Below are positions 1 to 12,382 of a DNA stretch of 60,000 nucleotides, piece by piece; position 1 is the stretch's first letter, and each line of letters begins with the position of its first letter. The notes under the pieces were generated by a model. It ran no database searches and was not told where the DNA came from. It worked only from the letters and a program-made list of their open reading frames with translations. Made by a program: the position numbers and the translations under genes. The stretch comes from Polytrichum commune (Eukaryota; Streptophyta; Polytrichopsida; Polytrichales; Polytrichaceae), in assembly GCA_950295325.1 (NCBI GenBank), contig OX485806.1, positions 30,010,001 to 30,070,000 on the forward strand, in the 5' to 3' direction.

Positions 1-823
1 CTAGAAGCTTCTAGGTAAATATAGAACAAAGAGGACACAATGACAAACAAGAAGGCAAAGAATACGAAATGAGGAGCTAAGGAGGCAAAAACCACAAAGT
101 GCGAAAGATTTATGAAATCGGTTTGGAAGATTCATGAAGTTGCTAAAGGTAAAGGTCCACTATAATGAAATTGAGGTGTGCCACATGTCATGTTGTTTCT
201 AAAGAATCATGAACTACTTTGGAAGGTTCATGAAATTGGTAGAACATTATGGTAGCATTGGTTGGAAGGTTCATAAACTAGCTTTGAACCGCCATGAATT
301 TGACTTTCCACTTATGTGAAGTCATCATACCAAATAAGTTTTTTTTTAAAAATATTTTTGTGACTAGATCAACAGAAAAAATCAACAAAATTGTGTTACA
401 TCATGTCCAGGTCAACGCGTCCTAAGTAACAACCGCAACCAACGCCTTTTTGTTGATTTTTTGTTGATCTGGACGCAGAATTTCTACTAGTGCAACTCAA
501 TTTTCTTCAAATATCAACACCACCTCATTACCAAAAATCTAAAATGAAATTATCTCCATCAAAGATGTTATCAAGATTCTAGCACCTACCGCTAGAACCT
601 TCCAAACACATGAATGAATCCCCCTAACCCCACGAACATGCTCCCTAATTAACAAAATTTGTACCCTTCAAACACCATCATTGACCAGATCACCTACCAA
701 TTATAATAAGTAAGGGTGAGTTTCCATGTAGGCCACTCGCCCACTAGATTTTAGTGTGAATAAGGACAAACCCGCCCAAATGTAGAGTGAATATGATGGG
801 TTAGGGTTTGTATGTGCCAACTA
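1..823. other. Intergenic, no gene seen
   Basis: No reading frame here has a recognisable product. Positions 100-300 hold a few degenerate repeats of a phrase like TGGAAGGTTCATGAA. An inverted repeat at 367-469 is listed separately. The rest is AT-rich sequence in which I see nothing to annotate. Confidence 0.5.
367..469. repeat. Inverted repeat, about 23-bp arms
   Basis: The left arm (367-390) and right arm (447-469) are nearly exact reverse complements built around GATCAACA and AAATCAACAAAA, with a 56-base spacer. It could be the core of a small fold-back element. No flanking target duplication was found. Confidence 0.5.
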
Positions 824-1223
824 CACTAAATATGAAATTTAGTGTCACCAATTCTAATTCTCTTGCTCAATACTAATTGTAAACCGCGGTATAGTGTCAC
901 CAACACAAAATGTTAACTCAACATTACCTGTCATTCTCTGTAAAAATAAATAAATAAATAAAATTTGGAGGGGGGGAGGGGGATTTATAGATTTACAGGG
1001 TTGCAATTACTGTCACTCACCAAATGAATTTTCATCGAAATTTCAATCACCGTGACAATATTTCATCACAAGTTGTTGACAAGAGACGGTAGGGTTTTGG
1101 CCAATGGATGAATTCATCCATCATCCATGACAACATTTTGTTTACTTATTCATAAGAAGTGTCATCCACATAGTTACCATCGTGACACAAAATACTATAT
1201 AACACTAAATATCATACTTAGTA
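824..1223 (+). mobile_element. CACTAAAT-family MITE, copy A
   Basis: Non-autonomous element of about 400 bp bounded by TA dinucleotides. The left end reads CACTAAATATGAAATTTAGTG and the right end is its degenerate complement, ending TTAGTA. Each terminus is itself a small palindrome. The interior matches copies at 12383-12755, 34647-35019 and 35692-36345. TA target sites suggest Tc1/mariner-type transposition; the CACTA-like terminus is probably coincidental because CACTA elements make 3-bp duplications. Confidence 0.7.
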
Positions 1224-2227
1224 TAGGTACTCCCATCTTCTCAAATCCGGGTCCACCTACTAACCTCCTCATCCTGGTTATCAAGGATGGTGATTTTTGA
1301 GTCTTCAACCAATCTTTTGGTGACCAACACTTCTAGGTTGAATTTTTTTAATGAACGCATGGAAGTCTAGCGGCATGCGTCCACGATCTTTCACATTCTA
1401 GCGGACTGTCAGAATGTGGTTGGATGGCAACTAGTGCTTAACTAGAAGCCAACATCTCCGACCCACTATTATCTAGAATCTAGTGGGCCGACAATCTACA
1501 TGGACACTCGCCCTAAGCCACCTCACCCAACCTCCACCCAACCTTCAATCAAAACACAAGATTTTTTTTGTTCATAACAACCACTCAAGCTTACTTGAAT
1601 CTTCTTCAATTATCCTTCAACCTCCACCCAATTCCAAAGATTCAAAAGTGCAACATATGTTCTGGAACCAAGATTTAAAACAAATAACTTGACTTAAGAT
1701 AAGCTTAGCCACTGATGATCACGATTCATGTTCTTTTCTCAATTCATTCTTTACTTGAAACAACTTCCGGATCCCAAGGCAGATCTTTAGTGTGGGTCCC
1801 ACCACTCATGCATATGAATTACCTCCATCATATGACAAATTGAGGCCTAAAAGATGTTGTATCACGAGCATCGTAGTCGTAATATGAAGGTAAATTAACA
1901 CTATAAAGTTTTTGGTCCATGGGAAATGCATCGTATAATGGAGGTGTCATATTAACGAAGTGAGGCTGTAAACGGGATAGTTATAAATGAGGTTAATTCC
2001 CACATGACTCGTTAAAAATGGCAACATACAATTCTAAACACCGATCTTTGATGTCTTAAGATCCAAAACGGAACTCTGAAACAGGTAAGGGTCAATATGA
2101 AATATGATGATGGGACATAACATCACTCAACAGAGTATGCCTTCTCTGTGTGGTAGGGGATATTCCCTAAAATTGGGAATATTTAATGGAATATTCTTAA
2201 TAGGTTAAGGTGTTAGGCTGAGTATTA
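1224..2227. other. Intergenic, no gene seen
   Basis: Short open frames here (for example 1483-1692) show no recognisable domain and no partner exon. I see only low-complexity AC-rich sequence. Confidence 0.4.
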
Positions 2228-2715
2228 CAGTCCACCCTCTATAAATGTTAGGCTCTGGAGTAAAATGTTCCTAATATTTATAGTGACTTAACATTGTAAC
2301 AGTTATAAAGGGAGCTTTTTGAATGCTTAACAAATATAAATTCATTACAATTATGGAGGGAGAGTTTTACAAAATTATCATATATAAAATACATGTATCA
2401 AATCAATCTTTTATTGTTATGAAACAAAATAAGAATCGATATAGTCCAGATGAATAATTTGATCACAAAAGTCAAATTTGGTGGCTTTTGCCACTTTGAA
2501 AGGTTGTGAGTCAATGTAATGGATGTCATCACACAGTATTGGATGTATTTTGTAGGTTAACATTTATAAGTGACAAATTAACAAAGAGGGGAGTAAATTA
2601 TTGTTAACATTTAACATAGTTAACATTCTAGTTAGCAATATGAGGGGAGTACAATTTTGTTAACAAATATAATGAGTTAACGTTTATAAGTGTAACATTT
2701 ATCGAGGGTGGACTG
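2228..2715. mobile_element. Pogo-like (Emigrant/Lemi1-type) MITE
   Basis: Terminal inverted repeats start CAGTCCACCCTC(T/G)ATAAATGTTA and are flanked on both sides by TA (2226-2227, 2716-2717). The CAGT...CCTC.ATAAA pattern and TA duplication match the pogo/Tigger branch of Tc1/mariner, to which plant Emigrant/Lemi1 elements belong. The 488-bp body is AT-rich with no transposase frame, so this is a deletion derivative or MITE. Confidence 0.7.
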
Positions 2716-3430
2716 TATTCATGAAGTGCACAAGTAGAGAATCTCCCGGATTCAATGGAGGTTGCAAAGACAAGTATTGGTTAGAATTGAATGAATATTA
2801 TAGTGCTATAGTCCCATGGGGTGCACCCTTTTCCTAAAAAGCATCCATCACTTGTGTGCATCATCTTCAATTTAATGTCTCTGTGTGCAGCTTTTGGGTG
2901 GAAAAAAAGAATGTACATACAAAGCTAAAGTTAATAACAGAAAGAATATACATAGCACATGGAGACGAGTAAAAAGGTAGTACTATAGCATATGTACACA
3001 AGGAAAATAAATTTTATAAAAAAAAATAGGCCTATGATATTTGGAGGCAAAAAATATTCATCATTGCTTAGTGAAGTCATGGAAGACTCTTTCATTCATT
3101 GGATGTCGCTCATACATATCAGTTTCTACCACTGTAACGAACCTCTCACCGGTTTATCACCAACTTCCACACTAACACGTATCAACCCAAAACAATCATA
3201 GACCAAGTATGTTTTGGTTAAAGCTCAACCACCCGACCATAGGAGAGAGACCAAAGGTCCTCTCTCCTCCCCCGAGCTTCTTCTTATGCCGAAGCACTAC
3301 TTTTACTTTCTATCTTTACATATAGTAAAAGTATCATATTCATAGCTCTATCTTTTAGTTCTACTATGAATCTTCTATCTTTGGTTCTTCTAGAACCTTC
3401 TTCCATCTCTTATCTCAATCTCATTCTTCC
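2716..3430. other. Intergenic, no gene seen
   Basis: AT-rich sequence. The open frame at 2992-3201 has no recognisable content. Towards 3240-3420 the strand becomes pyrimidine-rich and grades into the hairpin array. Confidence 0.4.
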
Positions 3431-3838
3431 AATTGGAATTGTCTAATTCCAATTGGATTCATCCATCCTTCTTTCTAGTTGGAATTGTCTAATTCCAACT
3501 AAATTCATCCATTCATTCTTCTAGTTGGAATTGTCTAATTCCAACTAAATTCATCCATTCATTCTTCTAGTTGGAATTGTCTAATTCCAACTAGATCCAT
3601 CTATTCATTAAGAGTTGTCTAACTCCAATGAATAACATTCATCTTTCCAATTCTGGAGCGGTCCAACTCCAATGCACCTCATCGAGAGTTGTCTAACTCA
3701 TGTGCACATGTTCTCAATATGGAATGGTCTAATTCCAATGCACTATATGCGGAGCTGTCTAACTCCAGTGCACATGTTGTCAATCTGGAGTTGTCTAACT
3801 CCAATCCATCCATCTTCAACTAGGAGTTGTCTAGCTCC
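3431..3838. repeat. Array of 11 short hairpins with constant GTCT loop
   Basis: Eleven consecutive stem-loops. The first four have perfect 10-bp arms around a GTCT loop (3431-3454, 3477-3500, 3523-3546, 3569-3592); the last three of these are spaced exactly 46 bp apart. Later units (near 3612, 3654, 3686, 3721, 3751, 3786, 3823) change the stem from TGGAATT/AATTCCA to GGAGTT/AACTCC, with both arms changing together. Several stems tolerate one mismatch or a G-T pair. The function is unknown. Confidence 0.75.
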
Positions 3839-3985
3839 CATCATCCTCCGCTTACACACTGGCACATGTGGTTAGAATATTCAATTATCCATCAATATTG
3901 GTATTTACCTTACAATGACACTACCGTCGATGACTAGGTGTCCATACACCCAACCTCGTCATCATGGTATACATTAAATGTCACA

Positions 3986-4141
3986 TTGTCAATTAGCCTT
4001 GTCGTTGAGGACGCCTCGTCGTCGTAGGATGGCAACTAGGTGTAGTTACTTTACAATATCATATTGTCAATTAGCCTCGTCGTTGAGGACGCCTCGTCAT
4101 CGTAGGATGGTAACTAGGTATAGTTACATTACAACCACGTA
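3986..4141. repeat. Tandem duplication, 78-bp unit
   Basis: Two direct copies start at 3986 and 4064, each beginning TTGTCAATTAGCC and containing GAGGACGCCTCGTC, with a few substitutions between them. A related but more diverged stretch precedes them (3900-3985). Confidence 0.7.
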
Positions 4142-4574
4142 TGTTATTGTAGCCGATGCAATTGTTGTTTTCAAGTCTACCATGATTTGGTTTGTCAAAT
4201 CGTAAGGGTACATCGAACCACTTGATTTTTAATACCAACATAACCCTATTTTCTTATTTGAAGGCCAATTTATGGGGTCAGTTAAATCTTTCTACTCTAC
4301 ATATCACGCAATTGCTATTTACCAAAGCATCCTACATACCCTACTAAGATACCGACTCTTGATGATTAATGGCTTTGATGCCACTGCTAGGTCTTCCTTT
4401 AGGTTTCGTGGCCTTCTCCAGTTTGGCCATAGTAAAAAATGCTACAGCACAATCACATCCCAAGCTGAGTGCATTTTCACATGCCCTGGCCCTTGAAAAC
4501 CTTACCATGGATTTTATATTGAGATTGTTAGATTCTACCCTAGTCAACCTATCCTTGTGTTAATGTGGGATTCC

Positions 4575-4665
4575 CACTCATGTATGAGACTATATTGACT
4601 CAAAATGGGTTCAAAATGACATCCCAAGTGGATCCCCCCCCCCTTTGTTAGGGTAGGGGCACGGG
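4575..4665. repeat. Dispersed repeat, copy 1
   Basis: The segment starting ACTCATGTATGAGACTAT and ending in a C-run followed by TTTGTTAGGGTAGGGG recurs almost exactly at 5637-5716. The second copy leads directly into the 108-bp tandem array, so the array appears to have grown from the end of this repeat. Confidence 0.75.
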
Positions 4666-4927
4666 TAGGTCACTCTAAGGCATTTTTGTGCATCACGTGC
4701 GGCTGGGGGTTTTTTTGTTTTGGGGCTATTTTCCTTCAAGGGTTGAATTAAAGCCTCCCTATAATTACTTATATTTCAAAAATGGCCCATTTGTTTGCAC
4801 CCTTTCATTACTTATATTGTCCAAGTCACTGCAATTTTTTGTACTCTATATTCCTTTTAAGTAATAAAAGCTAATCTACTTCCTAACGCAATTGACGAGT
4901 GTTGAGGGAAAGCATGAAAACAAAGAA

Positions 4928-5235
4928 GGGTGCAAACAATAATACCATTGCATACAAAGTTATGAAGAAAACACATAGGAGACCATAGCAAAGTAATACC
5001 ATTGCAAACATTGTTATGATGAAAATACATAGGAGATGGCAACACAAATACCATAGCGGACACGAACTTTCCTCTCATTCATCCAACACAAAAGCCTTGA
5101 AATAGTATGCATTCCGAAGGTTATTATTTTTGGTCGATTTGACACCACATTTCCTCTCATTCATCCAACATAAAAGCCTCGAAACAATATGCATTCCAAA
5201 AGTTGTTATTTTTAATTGATTTGACACTAAAGTTA
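4928..5235. repeat. Short local tandem duplications
   Basis: Units of about 60 bp (AATACCATTGCA...CATAGGAGA, 4940-5055) and about 84 bp (TTTCCTCTCATTCATCC at 5067 and 5151) are duplicated in tandem with moderate divergence. No gene is evident. Confidence 0.5.
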
Positions 5236-5636
5236 GCTTCCAAAAACCCCGAAATAATCTAGAACAAAAAGGGGGGAGTATTTATATCTAGAATGTGAGT
5301 ATTTATATCCTCTCGACGCCGCTTTCCGCTTGGCAAACATCGACATTGAAGACCATATGGAGACATAAGCTACTCTGCAAGTTTGCCGTGGTGAGTCATC
5401 CTTGGGAGTTGTTGCCGGCACTTTCAAGAAGCGCAACTTAACTTACCCCAAACCCAGTCAGCATTGCAACCAAAATGGCACGAGAGGACAAGAACAAATT
5501 CAATGGGGACTTTGGTACACAACTTCTTAGTACCTCTTGTTACAAAACGGGTACAAAATGAATACGAAAATCGGAAGCACACCACGCAAACAAGATTGCA
5601 TAACCCTTTGCCTAATCCTTGTGTGTGAGATGTACA

Positions 5637-6237
5637 CTCATGTATGAGACTATATTGACTCAAAATGGGTTCAAAATGACATCCCAAGTGGACCCCCCCC
5701 CCTTTGTTAGGGTAGGGGGCACTCCCTCATAGATTAAGTATACACATGCGCAGATACAACAATTTATGGGGGGCTATTTACCTACTAGAATGAATTATAA
5801 GGCATTACCCTTTGTTAGGGTAGGGGGCACTCCCTCATAGATTAAGTATACACATGCGCAGATACAACAATTTATGGGGGGCTATTTACCTACTAGAATG
5901 AATTATAAGGCATTACCCTTTGTTAGGGTAGGGGGCACTCCCTCATAGATTAAGTATACACATGCGCAGATACAACAATTTATGGGGGGCTATTTACCTA
6001 CTAGAATGAATTATAAGGCATTACCCTTTGTTAGGGTAGGGGGCACTCCCTCATAGATTAAGTATACACATGCGCAGATACAACAATTTATGGGGGGCTA
6101 TTTACCTACTAGAATGAATTATAAGGCATTACCCTTTGTTAGGGTAGGGGGCACTCCCTCATAGATTAAGTATACACATGCGCAGATACAACAATTTATG
6201 GGGGGCTATTTACCTACTAGAATGAATTATAAGGCAT
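5637..6237. repeat. 5-copy tandem array, 108-bp period
   Basis: A dispersed-repeat copy (5637-5716) runs into five head-to-tail units of 108 bp starting at 5700, 5808, 5916, 6024 and 6132. Each unit starts CCCTTTGTTAGGGTAGGG and ends AATTATAAGGCATTA. By eye the units are identical apart from the truncated last one, which points to recent expansion or homogenisation. No open frame spans the units. Confidence 0.9.
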
Positions 6238-7959
6238 GCTAATTTCCAAAATAAGGGTAAATTGTTGTGATTATTACCAAGACCAAAGCTTAAACCCTAG
6301 GGTGTTGGGTTAGTGACGGGCGATGACGATGAATATGACATTCATAGACTGGATGTATATGGGGACCTTGGATGATTATCTCCAAGTTAAGCTCTACCTA
6401 ACTTTTTATAACCTCTTATACATGTATGCACTTCAAATTAGATGCAAGGCCAATGTTCTATAGGGCGTAATATACTCATTATATATCTACGTTGCCAAGA
6501 AGAACAATACCCTAGCCTCATTTATGTTTTGAAATTCACAATCACAATGAATGTTGTGCTCCAATTACTAAATTTAGGGTTCACCCCACCTACCAGATTG
6601 CTCTTGTTAGATGAATAGTGCTCATGTTGAGTTTTGTTCATTTTCCAAGGGTGGTCCAACATAAGTGGGGCATGATTCTCACGAAATTCCAACATTAGCA
6701 TAACGCTATTCAAATACTACAAGTTGTTCAATGGGTGCCCTTATTAGTGGGAATGATTCCTGAATAGTGGCCACATTCAATCTAAATGTGGAGGATACAT
6801 GGGTGGGTAGGATCTATTATCAGCACTTGATAAGCCATCTAAATAATATTATGAGAGGTACAACACCCTAGTGTTGAGTAATGTTATGCATGCATGATTA
6901 TAGAAATGGGAGGAAAAGGTGGGGCGGACCGATTTTCATGTGGAGGCAGATCATTGGAGAGTTGTGAACAAATGGAAATTGGAATAGAAACCAAAAATGT
7001 TGTAGGAGTGATCGACTTGAATGAGCCCGACCATTGGACATAATAATAATAATATACAAACAAAAACCCAAACCTCTTCATGGAAGGACGAGAACACGGG
7101 CATGAAAACCTAAATACTATTTTGGGAAGCCTAGGAAAGCCATAAGGTAGATGAGGTTTAGTTTCCTTAATTGGACACTTATTTTTGGCTCCTAATTGGC
7201 AGAACAATCGCTTTAATTTGGTAGATGAGTAATACATGGTGATTTAGCCACCGTCTTGTTGATATCTGGGTTAGTCACCTTCATAACAGTCAAACTACAC
7301 CCACCATCCTCCATAATGAGGAGTGCTATCCACCAAGCTATGACATGCTTGATTTTTGTGCCTGAGGTGTGCAAATTAAGAGGCGGCATGTGGTTGTGAG
7401 GTGCCAGCCAACTTGTATTATGGGTATTCTATAATGAAAAACAATTCAACAACATTTTATCTTACATATGACCACTTTAGAGACATGACACAACCAATAT
7501 TGGCATTAAACTTGGATTTCGTTAGCAAATGATCCATGTAGAACCTGCTAATGATGTTGTCCACTTACACAACAATTGAATAATAAAAGAGTTCCCCCCT
7601 ACGACACCACATTGGGAGGTAGAGAATCTTTGGTTCCAAAGCCTAGACCAACACATCCCTCAATTGTGATTTCAACGATTTCAAATTCTTTGGTCCTAAT
7701 TCGCAATTGCTAATATGCTCAAGCTTCTAATGCTTGAATCCATATGCTGGAAGACTCCACATAGCCAGAGTTGTCCACATTAGCTTCATCTACCTTATAC
7801 CTTGCTCAATACCCTAATTAGTGTATTTTAAACATCCCAAAAGTTGAGCAAAAGATGGTAGTGAGCTCTTCAGAGTAGGTCCAATATGAAACACACACAA
7901 TAGTGCTAAGTTGCACCCTGGGACAATCCAATACTTACTAGACAAATACACGCAATGAA
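6238..7959. other. Intergenic, no gene seen
   Basis: Longer frames on the minus strand (for example 6884-7237) show no recognisable domain or conserved composition. I see nothing else in this stretch. Confidence 0.4.
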
Positions 7960-8275
7960 ATGTAAATTGATTTTAAAGTCCAGGAAACCAAAAAGGTAAT
8001 GAGACTAAAAGTACATCACGATGGTTCCAGACTAGATAATTCCCTAGAGCGGTGGAGTCTAGTAGTCTCTTTGAGATAGTCTAGAGATTGGTGTCAAGCG
8101 GATGATCTGATTGAAAGAAAGACTCGAGACTCCCTAATACTACATTCTCAAGCAGTGAATGAAACTTATCTCTAACGGAGTTATATAAGGGACACTCCAA
8201 CACAAAGTGTGGCTTGTTTTCAATTGGATTATAAAAACAAAAAAATGACATAGTGTATTATCTCTAGAGATAGGG
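7960..8275 (-). mobile_element. LINE C-terminal remnant (zinc-binding motif)
   Basis: Read on the minus strand, one frame gives HFVLECPLYNSVRDKF followed by SLLENVVLGSLESFFQ and then a stop. The pattern H-F-x-L-E-C-P-L-Y is the zinc-binding tail found after reverse transcriptase in many plant LINEs. The frame is short and broken upstream, so this is a dead fragment. The same motif recurs, worse preserved, near 28.1 kb on the plus strand. Confidence 0.6.
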
Positions 8276-8624
8276 ATAGTCGATCACAATGATATGCTCT
8301 TAACTATTCACATCTCAAAATCATTAAGTTAGAAGTTCATACACGTGCTTGGTAGAGCCCACATGATTTCTTGTCATGCCCGATATCCACTCCGGCTTGA
8401 GCACTTGTTGTTGGCTTCTCCAGCTCTTGGAAATCACTCTTAACTTACATAAAACTCCATGCCATTCTCGTTGCCATTCTTATGCTCATAAGCAAAGCAA
8501 TTAGTCAGATCATACATTACCAGGCTCCTCGAAATTCATAGCTATTAGGATGACCACCTCACCTAATACCCTCCACTATGATTGGGTGGACCATGCTAGT
8601 AGTTGGAAACATTAGCACGACTTA

Positions 8625-9129
8625 GGGCCACTTCACACACGAGCCAAGAGCTGTGACCATGAAATTGTGAGAGCCCAAAAGAAAGTGTCCAAAGGCCGTC
8701 CCAAATCACCTCCAAAATCATGTAGTGTGGTCGTGGATCCTCAAGTGCAGTGTGAAGCCATATGTGACCGGAGCCTCAACCAAATGCTATTTCAATGATT
8801 TCTATTCATGCGGGTCCTCACACATGATAAAAGAGAAGAAATCAACGGTTATGAGCATTCAGGGCACCATGGTCTCCCGGTTTTGTGTTAGGCCTAACTC
8901 CAAAAGGTGGTTTTTGAAAATAATCCAAGTGACCATGGAACATGATCCATGATCCATTTGATGCCATGTATGAATCCATGTACACTTTACATCCATCTTG
9001 CATTCACATTCTCCGTTGGTCCCTCAAGCGTAGTGTGAAGCAAACTTGGACCAGCTCCGCCTTTTCCACCAATGAGAATACTTGAAGTGTAATGGTCACG
9101 GGCTCTCAGTCTCATGTGTGAAGTGGCCC
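8625..9129. mobile_element. PIF/Harbinger-like MITE
   Basis: Terminal inverted repeats start GGGCCACTTCACACA(C/T)GAG and are flanked by TTA on both sides (8622-8624 and 9130-9132), the 3-bp duplication typical of Tourist/PIF-Harbinger elements. The body of about 505 bp contains no transposase. The short open frame inside it (8725-8952) is probably meaningless. Confidence 0.75.
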
Positions 9130-9498
9130 TTAGTGGAGAATGAAATCTTCACCACATAAGATAGGACGAGTTCCAACTATCAGTAGTACAAAACATAGGT
9201 GCAAATGAAAGCGGCACAATCATGGTCTAAGTTTAATATTGTGTTGTTTTGTATCATGATTAGTTCTATTTCAAAAGCATGTTGTAATGACCCATGTCTT
9301 CTCCTAAAGTAAGCAAGCCTTTCACGGCCACATTCTATGATGATCTATGCAAATTTATCAATTGTCTTCTTTGACATGCTTAATAGTATTAAGCTCTACC
9401 TACCACTTACCCAAGGCAAGAGAACAATTCAACCAATGGTTGAGAATAAACATGTTCTGATTCTTAAAGAAAAATGATAAATTTAATCTTAGTACCAC

Positions 9499-9842
9499 GC
9501 CCCAGGCTAAATCACATTTGTGTTCGGCTGGGCCCCGCCCCTCCCCATGCCTCCTTCACTGCATGGTCATCCTGCCCAAACTTGCATGGGAACACTTCCT
9601 CATTGGGAACCAATGTGATAATACATGGTCAAAATTACAATTATTCAAGTTAACATCACTTTCATCATTCCCAAGTCAATCAAAGGAGTTCCCTCACGTG
9701 CCAAAAGAGTTGAATGGCTTAAGTGACTGGGTATCGTCACATTGGATCCCAACAGAGAAGAGTTCCCATGCATGTGCAGACAGTGAAGGAGGCGTGCGAG
9801 ATGTGGGACCCAGTTGAATGAAGATGTGATTTAGCCTGGGGC
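9499..9842. mobile_element. Mutator-type MITE with 9-bp target duplication
   Basis: Inverted ends GCCCCAGGCTAAATCACAT and its complement enclose 344 bp. The flanks carry an exact 9-bp direct duplication, TAGTACCAC (9490-9498 and 9843-9851), the length characteristic of MULEs. Inner sequences (CCTCCTTCACTG / CAGTGAAGGAGG) extend the inverted repeat further. Frames seen on both strands here are by-products of the palindromic structure. Confidence 0.8.
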
Positions 9843-9851
9843 TAGTACCAC

Positions 9852-12382
9852 GACAACATTTGCATGAAACATGGCATCTTTCATGTATTTTAGAACGAGG
9901 GAGGATATTGCACGTTATGTGAGCCTTCATAAAGCATTAAAAAAAAATTATCTATTTCGGCTTACTAAAGAAATGGCCTTTGTTGTCAAAGAGTTTTTGG
10001 GAGGAGGTTGAAATCAGGTCAACTAAAGAAAGTGCTTTCAAAGCTCAAAGTCAAATTCAACACGACATTACCTTTCAAGTTGAGAAGCCCTGTTTTGGTC
10101 TCCTGGGCCTTTATGGGCGGACGTGCCACTATTATCATAAGAATGTGAATATCATGTCATTTTTTAGAACACATGACAAAATTCTTTTGAAATATGGTAC
10201 TTGTCCATAAGGTTACTAAGCACCCACTATTCATTCTTTGTCCTAATTGTACCCAGGGGATGGACCTCTTCATACCACGTACAAACAAACATGAGTGTAA
10301 AAAGGGGTATTATTTGAGGTATTAGTGTACATAATATACATAAGGGAGAGGTATTGTGCCTTCTTTAATATGTACATTAAAAAAGGCTATTAAGAATTTA
10401 AAAGTAAAGATATGTGTACAAAAGAAGGCCGTAAGGTTAGAGAGAAAAAAAATTAACAATAGATGTGCTAGTTTCTTTTGATATATGTTTTCTTAATGAA
10501 GGTGGTAGGTGATATACTGTGATGATGGATGAAGTTGGATGAGAATCTAAGCCTCACTCTCGTCCATCAAATACAAGCGAGGGGGCGCTTCACCCAAGAC
10601 AAGGATCAAGGCCAACATTATATAGTCCTTGGTCCCATACAAATGTACGAAATTAGCAACGTGAGTCAAGGTACATGGTTTATGGTATTTAGAGTCACGT
10701 ACATTAATTGCGGAGGGCCTAAACTAGATGCCTAGAGGTCTCAAAGTGGCACACTGTCGGGTAGAGAGGGGTCTGCTTTGGGAAAGCACTGGGCTTTTGG
10801 CTGCAACTAGATTTGCTTGCCGGACCGTCGAATCTTCTTGTCTTCAAAAGTCTCGGTCTTCAATTTCTTCAAAACTTCAACCTCTTTCCCGCTGGCCTAT
10901 CCTATTGCGGCTCTAAACGGGTTAAGGGTAAGGGTAGGGTAATAAGAAAACACACGCCTCGGATGGGTAAAACGGGACGTCAAAACAGGAGCTAACGTCC
11001 GACAGACTGGCTCCTAAACTTTCAAACCCACGGTGACCAGCAATTGCGCCTCACCAATGGGAACAACAGAGTACAACCTTGTGGGTCATCAATCCCACTT
11101 CGTTGTCACAAACACAAAATGAGGTTTTTATGGTTTCCCACAAAAAACCTGCAAGAGTTTTACGATGCAAAGAAATTCAAGTACAACTAGCCTCCAAATC
11201 CGGCTGGGAATCACAAAAAAAATGACAACGGACCACAAACCACAACACACTTGAATTTTCAAAATTCTTCAATCTTCAAACCTTCACGCCAAATTGATCG
11301 ATTCAAATCTTTACAAAAAAATCTATCGATAAATGCTACTCCCTCAAAGGATTGTTGCCAACAAAAGACTTGTCCGTGTTTTTGTGGTCAGTCAAAGTCT
11401 CAACCCTTCTATGCAAGAGCTAACAGACTTCCCTCCACTCAAACTAGCACAACTTTTGTTTTTGCTAACTCTCATTCAAGCAAGTGATCACTTAAGAGAA
11501 AACAGTCCCATGAAACGCAACTCTTCCATATTTTATTTTCTGATTCTCATCAAATCCACACAAGACACAACAATGAGCTTTCCACAACAAAAAAAACTCT
11601 TGTCTCCCCAACCTCTCTTCTCTTCAACCACACATGTGAGATAAGGCCAAAAATCCTCCTCTTATCCTCATCACATGGCTTCTAATTATCCATTGGTCTA
11701 AAAATAAACTAAGGATAAAACTAGAAGTAAGGCTAAAAGGGTAATAAGAGTAAACTAAGAGTGTAAAAAAAAAAGATAATATTAAAAAGGGTAAACTAAA
11801 AGTCACTAAGAATAAACAAAAAGGTAATCTATTTCTACTCCCTTTTACTTTCCTCCAAATCAAAGAATCGTAATGCAACACAAAATAAGTTCACATGTAA
11901 ATAGTGTACACATTTACACTACGACAACGCCCACTAATTGCCAAAATGATTCCATTCATCAACATATATAACTTCTTTAGTGTAAAATATCTACAATAGC
12001 ACATTGGGATATGTTAGATGATTGTCTTCCATTTTAATATGCAAGAGGAAGATGTTCTTGAACATACTAATGACAAATGTCATTTGTGTACAATTTAGTC
12101 AACTTGTGGACCATTGTGTAACCTAGGCATGCACCTCATAACACTATTGAACATGCCCATGCCAACCTATTAGTAAGCACACTTGAATGCCAAGTGTCAT
12201 GAGCTGACAATTATGATGAAGTTGTTAATCATCAATGTAGCCTAGGATATGCCTTAGAATAGGGTAAGTGACACTATTACACATGTGACACTAAATGCCA
12301 TAAACGGTGTAAGAGATTGGCTCGTGTAACAAGGTGAACTTGGCTTGAACTCCAACCAATGAGCGGGTAGCACCGACTGCTA
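9852..12382. other. Intergenic, no gene assigned
   Basis: Several frames of 60-100 codons occur (9980-10210, 10529-10735, 11251-11644) but none shows a domain I recognise. A segment near 10515-10625 resembles 13040-13150 (GATGAAGTTGGATG followed by similar sequence), so part of this is dispersed repeat. A C/A-rich stretch at 11240-11640 might be a UTR or exon of an unrecognised gene, but I cannot support it. Confidence 0.35.

Noticed and set aside
3431-3838. CRISPR-like array of palindromic repeats
   Set aside because: Plant nuclear sequence, short variable stems, repetitive spacers and no cas genes. Not a CRISPR array.
3672-3875. Open frame through the hairpin array
   Set aside because: It only reads the repeats and has no conserved domain.
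10925-10950. Telomere-like GGGTAAGGGTAGGG stretch
   Set aside because: Too short and irregular for an interstitial telomere.
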